DNA of 37,252 bases from Methanomicrobiales archaeon (GTDB taxonomy: Archaea > Halobacteriota > Methanomicrobia > Methanomicrobiales > Methanospirillaceae): contig JAAYWH010000021.1 in the NCBI GenBank assembly GCA_012516785.1, forward strand, positions 1 to 37,252, in the 5' to 3' direction. A program made the position numbers and the translations under genes. Under the pieces are notes generated by a model. That model worked only from the letters and a program-made list of their open reading frames with translations. It made no database searches and was not told the DNA's origin. How positions within the stretch are numbered: the first letter of the stretch is position 1; every line of letters begins with the position of its first letter. This document shows, in pieces, positions 33,579 to 37,252 of the stretch.

Positions 33579-33890
33579 ATGGCCGATGTCACTCCTGCGG
33601 TTCTGAGGGAAGCAGCAGAGGTCCTAGGAATCCAGGAGCATGCCTCCCTGAATGAGATCAAGCAGAAATACCATGAACAGATCAAGAAATGGCATCCTGA
33701 TGTCTCAAATCTCGATCCGGCCGCATCTCACGAGATGACCATCCGGTTGAAGATGGCATACGATCTCCTGGCTGATTATTGTATGAACCATGTTTTCTCG
33801 TTCCGGATCGAGGACATCTCACGGGACCTTGAGCTGAAACCCGCGGATTTCTGGATGGAACGGTTCGGGGATGATCCTATCTGGGGATAA
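33579..33890 (+). CDS. Short J-domain protein
   Basis: The 103-residue protein has a J-domain in its first ~75 residues: AAEVLGIQEHASLNEIKQKYHEQIKKWHPD with the HPD triad at 39-41, then MAYDLLADYC. It lacks the Gly/Phe and zinc-finger regions of DnaJ. A C-terminal stretch (RDLELKPADFWMERFGDDPIWG) might bind a client. Such proteins stimulate DnaK ATPase or act in specific assemblies. GAGAGGTAC precedes the ATG. It is divergent from the desulfurase-like gene and followed by 147 bases without a gene. Confidence 0.88.
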   Translation: MADVTPAVLREAAEVLGIQEHASLNEIKQKYHEQIKKWHPDVSNLDPAASHEMTIRLKMAYDLLADYCMNHVFSFRIEDISRDLELKPADFWMERFGDDPIWG

Positions 33891-34037
33891 ATCCTGCGTA
33901 TTCTGGATTATCGTGCTATCTTAGGTGTCGTTATATCCCGATTCCTCGCATTGATTATATCCAGGATTGTTGATAATGGCGATCGGGAGCCAAATGCTTC
34001 ATGATTGTCCTGATGGAGAGAAGGAGTGAGGGATAGT

Positions 34038-35072
34038 ATGGTAAGAAAATTTTCACGACCCCGTCTTGTTGTCAGCAGATGTATCGAGTTCGATCCATGC
34101 CGATATGATGGCTCAAAAATACCTTCTCCAGTAGTGGATCGCTTGAAAGCCCATGCTGACTTCATTCCGGTATGTCCCGAGGTTGAGATTGGCCTTGGGA
34201 TACCGCGGGCAACGGTCAGGATCGTCAGGATTGAGGGGGTTGATCACCTTATCCAGCCCGCGACCGGTCGGGATGTGACGAGTGATATGATCAGTTTCGC
34301 AGGTCAGTTCCTCGATAATCTCCCTCCTGTCGATGGTTTCATCCTCAAAGGCGGCTCACCCACGTCCGGGATCAGCAATGTGAAAGTCTATCCATCAGCT
34401 GAAAAATCGATGGCAGTTGAGAGGAACGCAGGCTTTTTTGCACGGGAAGTGCTGAAGCGGTTCTCTTACCTGCCCGTCGAGGATGAACTTCGCCTATTTA
34501 ATGCACGTATCCGTGACCATTTTCTTGCCGGCATCTTCATACATGCTGCATTCCGCGAGTTAGAGCAGACCATGGATCGGGAAGCCCTTGCACGGTTTCA
34601 CGCGGCCAATAAGCTTATTCTTATGGCATGTCATCAGCAGAATCTGCACAAAATGGGACAGCTTGTCGCGATGCGGTCAAAAAAAGAGCCAGAAGACCTG
34701 TTTGTTCAGTATCATGAGCTGCTCTGCTTTGCGCTCAAAAATGTTCCCCGCTATACCAACAATATAAATGTCCTCCAGCATGTTCTCGGACATTTCAGCA
34801 ACCGCGTCACCAGCGAGGAGAAAGCGTATTGCCTCAGGTTGATCGATCGATATAGGAAAGGCCATGCCACGCTCGCTGAACCCCGGGACCTCCTCCGTTC
34901 GTGGGTGATACGGTTCAACGAACTCAGCCTTCTGGATCAGACGTTCTTTGCGCCGTATCCATTTGAGCTTGCAGACCTGCCTGCCGACATGATCGAGCGG
35001 GGGCGGGATGTCTGGAAGTACCTGAAACCATCAAATGCCCAAAAAAAGAAGGAGAATCCCGGTAAAAAATGA
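34038..35072 (+). CDS. DUF523 (TudS-like) - DUF1722 (YbgA-like) fusion protein
   Basis: From the ATG at 34038 the protein has 344 residues. The first ~150 form a DUF523 domain, the family that includes thiouracil desulfidase TudS: SRCIEFDPCRYDG (Cys15, Cys21), FIPVCPEVEIGLGIPR (Cys46), then FILKGGSPTSG. In relatives the last motif reads SPSCG and its Cys holds a [4Fe-4S] cluster; here that position is Ser110. Residues ~190-310 are DUF1722 (FHAANKLILMACHQQNLHKMGQLVA, LLCFALKNVPRYTNNINVLQHVLGHFS). The stop overlaps the photolyase start (ATGA), so the two are coupled; E. coli also carries ybgA next to phr. GGAGTGAGG precedes the start. Function is not established; cluster binding may use Cys15, Cys21 and Cys46. 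Confidence 0.88.
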   Translation: MVRKFSRPRLVVSRCIEFDPCRYDGSKIPSPVVDRLKAHADFIPVCPEVEIGLGIPRATVRIVRIEGVDHLIQPATGRDVTSDMISFAGQFLDNLPPVDGFILKGGSPTSGISNVKVYPSAEKSMAVERNAGFFAREVLKRFSYLPVEDELRLFNARIRDHFLAGIFIHAAFRELEQTMDREALARFHAANKLILMACHQQNLHKMGQLVAMRSKKEPEDLFVQYHELLCFALKNVPRYTNNINVLQHVLGHFSNRVTSEEKAYCLRLIDRYRKGHATLAEPRDLLRSWVIRFNELSLLDQTFFAPYPFELADLPADMIERGRDVWKYLKPSNAQKKKENPGKK

Positions 35073-36619
35073 GAGTCTCTGCACGAAAAAAAAGAGCAGA
35101 TTTCACAGCGGGCCATGAAGCGACGGTTGTCTATCCCCACCAGCTTTTTCAGGAAAACCCTGCATTGGCTGTGGACCGTCCGGTGATCCTTGCTGAAGAT
35201 CCGTGGTTTTTCAAACGCTTCCGGTTCCATGCGCAGAAGCTCGTGTTACACCGTGCCTCAATGAGGAGATATCGCGACCACCTTGCTGCACGAGGATTCA
35301 GGGTCGAATATATCGAAGCAGCAGATCTTGACACCAGTACAGACCTTATCGTCCAGCTGGCCCGGAAAGGCATTTCAGAAATCCACCTCTGCGATCCGCT
35401 GGAAACCGGCCTGATTGAAGAGATTGAAAAGGCCTGCTCGATGCAGGGAGTCAAGCTGGTCACGTACGAGAGTCCAATGTTCCTCTGCACCCGTGATTAT
35501 CTTGCAGAGTTTTACAGAGGAGGGAGGAGGTTTTATCTCACGGAGTTCTATATCGCACAGAGAAAACGTCTTGGGATACTGCTCGAACAGGATGGAAAGC
35601 CGGTTGGGAAGCGGTGGACGTTCGATACCCTCAACCGCGAATCCTTGCCAAAGGATTTCCCGATACCCCCTGTCTGGCATCCCGAGCCGAATGAGTATGT
35701 CCATGAAGCAATCAGCTATGTGGAGGAACATTTTCCGGGGACCTATGGTAATGATACCCCTTTTTTATGGCCGGTGACATTCGAGGATGCGAACCGCTGG
35801 TTCGAGGATTTCCTCGTGAACCGGCTGGCATCCTTCGGGCGTTATGAAGATGCGATCCACCGGAATGAACCAGTCCTTTTTCATTCTGCACTCAGTCCGC
35901 TGCTGAATATCGGGCTTCTCACCCCTGAAAATGTGGTGGCTGCCACCCTTGCGTATGCAAAGGAATACGAGGTTTCGGTTGGATCACTCGAGGGATTCAT
36001 CCGCCAGGTTATCGGCTGGAGGGAGTTTATCAGGGCAGTGTATCTCCTGGCAGGAAAAAAGGAGCAGGCATCCAATGTTCTGGAACTGACCCAGCCGGTA
36101 CCTTCCTGCTTCTGGAACGCTTCGACGGGAATCGAACCCGTCGATACCACAATCGGGCGTGTCCTCGCTACTGGATATTGCCACCACATCGAGCGGCTCA
36201 TGGTCCTGGGAAATATCATGCTCCTTGCCGGATTCCATCCAAACCAGGTCTATGAATGGTTCTCGGAGCTTTTTGTTGATGCCTACGACTGGGTCATGGT
36301 GCCCAATGTCTACGGCATGAGCCAGTTTGCAGACGGGGGAATGATGAGCTCCAAGCCATATATCTCCGGGTCCCGGTATATTCTGAAGATGGGGAACTAT
36401 CCCAAGGGTCCGTGGTGTGAGGTATGGGATGCGCTCTACTGGCGTTTCCTCTATGTTCATCGGGACCTGTTTGAGCATAATCCACGCATGGCTCCCTTCA
36501 TCACCTATATCACCCGCATGCCTGAAGAGAAACGCCAAAATCTGATCGAAAAGGCTGAACGGTATCTGATCTCCATTGGGGCATGTGCTCTCGTGTCACA
36601 TCTATCCTCTCCGGCCTAA
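35069..36619 (+). CDS. Photolyase/cryptochrome of the iron-sulfur (FeS-BCP) type, cluster cysteines mostly lost
   Basis: The 516-residue protein fits the PhrB/CryB class, related to (6-4) photolyases. An N-terminal alpha/beta domain (VYPHQLF, ILAEDPWFFKRFRFHAQKLVLHRASM) precedes the FAD-binding helical domain with IGWREFIRAVY (315-325), GYCHHIERLMVLGN (369-382), VPNVYGMSQFADGG (411-424) and SKPYISGSRYILKMGNY (428-444). HH at 372-373 matches the conserved His pair of PhrB (365-366). Counting from that pair, PhrB cluster positions 350, 438 and 441 fall on Pro357, Pro445 and Pro448, and only Cys450 near the fourth is left. The protein may bind FAD without the cluster. It is translationally coupled to the DUF523-DUF1722 gene. 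Confidence 0.9.
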   Translation: MRVSARKKRADFTAGHEATVVYPHQLFQENPALAVDRPVILAEDPWFFKRFRFHAQKLVLHRASMRRYRDHLAARGFRVEYIEAADLDTSTDLIVQLARKGISEIHLCDPLETGLIEEIEKACSMQGVKLVTYESPMFLCTRDYLAEFYRGGRRFYLTEFYIAQRKRLGILLEQDGKPVGKRWTFDTLNRESLPKDFPIPPVWHPEPNEYVHEAISYVEEHFPGTYGNDTPFLWPVTFEDANRWFEDFLVNRLASFGRYEDAIHRNEPVLFHSALSPLLNIGLLTPENVVAATLAYAKEYEVSVGSLEGFIRQVIGWREFIRAVYLLAGKKEQASNVLELTQPVPSCFWNASTGIEPVDTTIGRVLATGYCHHIERLMVLGNIMLLAGFHPNQVYEWFSELFVDAYDWVMVPNVYGMSQFADGGMMSSKPYISGSRYILKMGNYPKGPWCEVWDALYWRFLYVHRDLFEHNPRMAPFITYITRMPEEKRQNLIEKAERYLISIGACALVSHLSSPA

Positions 36620-36640
36620 TCTCAAGAGGATGCCGTGTAC

Positions 36641-36651
36641 GAAATTATATA
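36641..36651 (+). promoter_or_regulatory. TATA box for the SOUL-family gene
   Basis: AAATTATATAG lies 33-43 bases before the ATG at 36684, and GGAGGA (36675-36680) is the ribosome site. The transcript start would fall near 36670, so the gene has its own promoter despite following the photolyase closely. Confidence 0.55.
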
Positions 36652-36683
36652 GTCTAAGATAATTACCCCTGTGTGGAGGAATC

Positions 36684-37202
36684 ATGACCGAGACAATCCG
36701 GTATGAAGAGAGTGGGGGTGTAGGAGAGGCGGAGTTCCGGAGGTATCCTTCCATAATCCTTGCCACAGTTACTGGCACGAATGAAAATGAAAATTTCTGG
36801 ATCCTCTTCAGGTATATCACGGGGAATAACCGTTCCGGAAAGAAAGTGCCCATGACCTCCCCGGTCATAACCCCGGAGAAGATTGTCATGACAACCCCTG
36901 TGATCTCAGAGACGAACGCGATGTCATTTGTGCTGCCGGCGGCTTACAGGATGATGGAAGTGCCCGAACCAATTGATACCCGGATTCGCATCCAGGAGAT
37001 ACCCCCAAGGGAACTGGCGGTCATCCGGTTCGGCGGAAGAGCCTCGGCGAGTGATATCGCCCAGGTTCGTGATCGGCTCCTCAAAAAACTCGAAGAGTCA
37101 AATATTGAGGTCTTAGGACGACCGTTTTTAATGCGTTATAATGCGCCCTATACTCCGGGATTTATGCGGAGGAATGAGGTAGGAGTTGAAATTAAGCGAT
37201 AG
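36684..37202 (+). CDS. SOUL-family haem-binding protein
   Basis: The 172-residue protein shows the SOUL/HBP pattern: FRRYPSIILATV at the start, NRSGKKVPMTSPVI and KIVMTTPVISE in the middle, MSFVLPAAYRM, then IPPRELAVIRFGGRAS and FLMRYNAPYTPGFMRRNEVGVEIK at the end. The family binds haem or other tetrapyrroles; in prokaryotes the role is unclear. No signal peptide is present, so it is cytoplasmic. It begins 65 bases after the photolyase-like gene with a clear ribosome site and promoter, and the window ends 50 bases after its stop. Confidence 0.92.
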   Translation: MTETIRYEESGGVGEAEFRRYPSIILATVTGTNENENFWILFRYITGNNRSGKKVPMTSPVITPEKIVMTTPVISETNAMSFVLPAAYRMMEVPEPIDTRIRIQEIPPRELAVIRFGGRASASDIAQVRDRLLKKLEESNIEVLGRPFLMRYNAPYTPGFMRRNEVGVEIKR

Positions 37203-37252
37203 CCTGTGGATAGTTCACGGTCCCAAATTCAATGCCGGAAAAGCCCCAGCCG

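Noticed and set aside
36124-36142. On the minus strand this reads like a tRNA T-arm (stem plus TTCGATT loop).
   Set aside because: It lies inside the photolyase coding sequence, and no matching acceptor, D- or anticodon stem is present upstream on that strand.

Overview
The window reads as a chromosomal segment of a methanogenic archaeon, most likely of the order Methanomicrobiales (Methanoregula/Methanospirillum-like). This is inferred from gene content: a form III RuBisCO, an IGIDDTDS protein related to methanogenesis marker 11/TiaS, a trans-acting ACT regulator of homoserine dehydrogenase, and a methanogen-type peptide-modifying radical SAM enzyme. Archaeal TATA boxes, GGAGG/GGTGA ribosome sites and short overlapping operons support it. 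No core methanogenesis gene lies in the window, so the assignment is not proven. I see no rRNA, tRNA, CRISPR array, insertion sequence or prophage.

Layout. 1-1.7 kb: tail of an unidentified gene, a small winged-helix regulator, rubredoxin, and a convergent ferritin-like/VIT1 iron transporter. 1.9-4.4 kb (-): an overlapping operon ACT regulator -> homoserine dehydrogenase -> HTH plus TiaS/Mmp11-like protein. 4.6-6.4 kb (-): a translationally coupled AAA ATPase/TOPRIM pair with its own terminator, which looks like an OLD/PARIS-type defence module. 6.5-11.9 kb (+): ABC-2 exporter pair, CBS protein, DHA2-type MFS exporter, SemiSWEET, Acg-like nitroreductase. 11.9-14.9 kb: a GntP-like permease (-), an iron-sulfur-flavoprotein-like protein (+) and a family 4 uracil-DNA glycosylase (+). 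14.9-17.9 kb (-): cysteine hydrolase, cysteine-cluster protein, form III RuBisCO and a 64-residue unknown protein. 18.0-19.2 kb (+): radical SAM/SPASM protein. 19.4-24.6 kb: ModF-like ATPase (-), then PPOX-family protein, isocitrate-lyase-family enzyme and a P-type ATPase with a PEEFP motif (+). 24.9-29.5 kb (-): PPK2-type polyphosphate kinase and a heterodimeric ABC exporter. 29.9-31.2 kb (+): CLC-family chloride channel/transporter. 31.4-33.5 kb (-): cysteine-desulfurase-like enzyme, unknown protein, methyltransferase. 33.6-37.2 kb (+): J-domain protein, DUF523-DUF1722 protein overlapping a photolyase/cryptochrome of the iron-sulfur family, and a SOUL haem-binding protein.

Main points of interest. 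(1) The photolyase-like protein has lost three of the four cysteines expected to hold its [4Fe-4S] cluster, two of them replaced by proline. The DUF523 protein translated just before it has serine in place of a conserved cluster cysteine. (2) The AAA/TOPRIM pair is a compact candidate defence system. (3) The radical SAM/SPASM enzyme has a full cysteine set but no obvious Cys-rich substrate peptide nearby. (4) An HTH domain fused to a TiaS-like domain is coupled to homoserine dehydrogenase. Family assignments rest on motif recognition in the translated sequence; no database search was possible.
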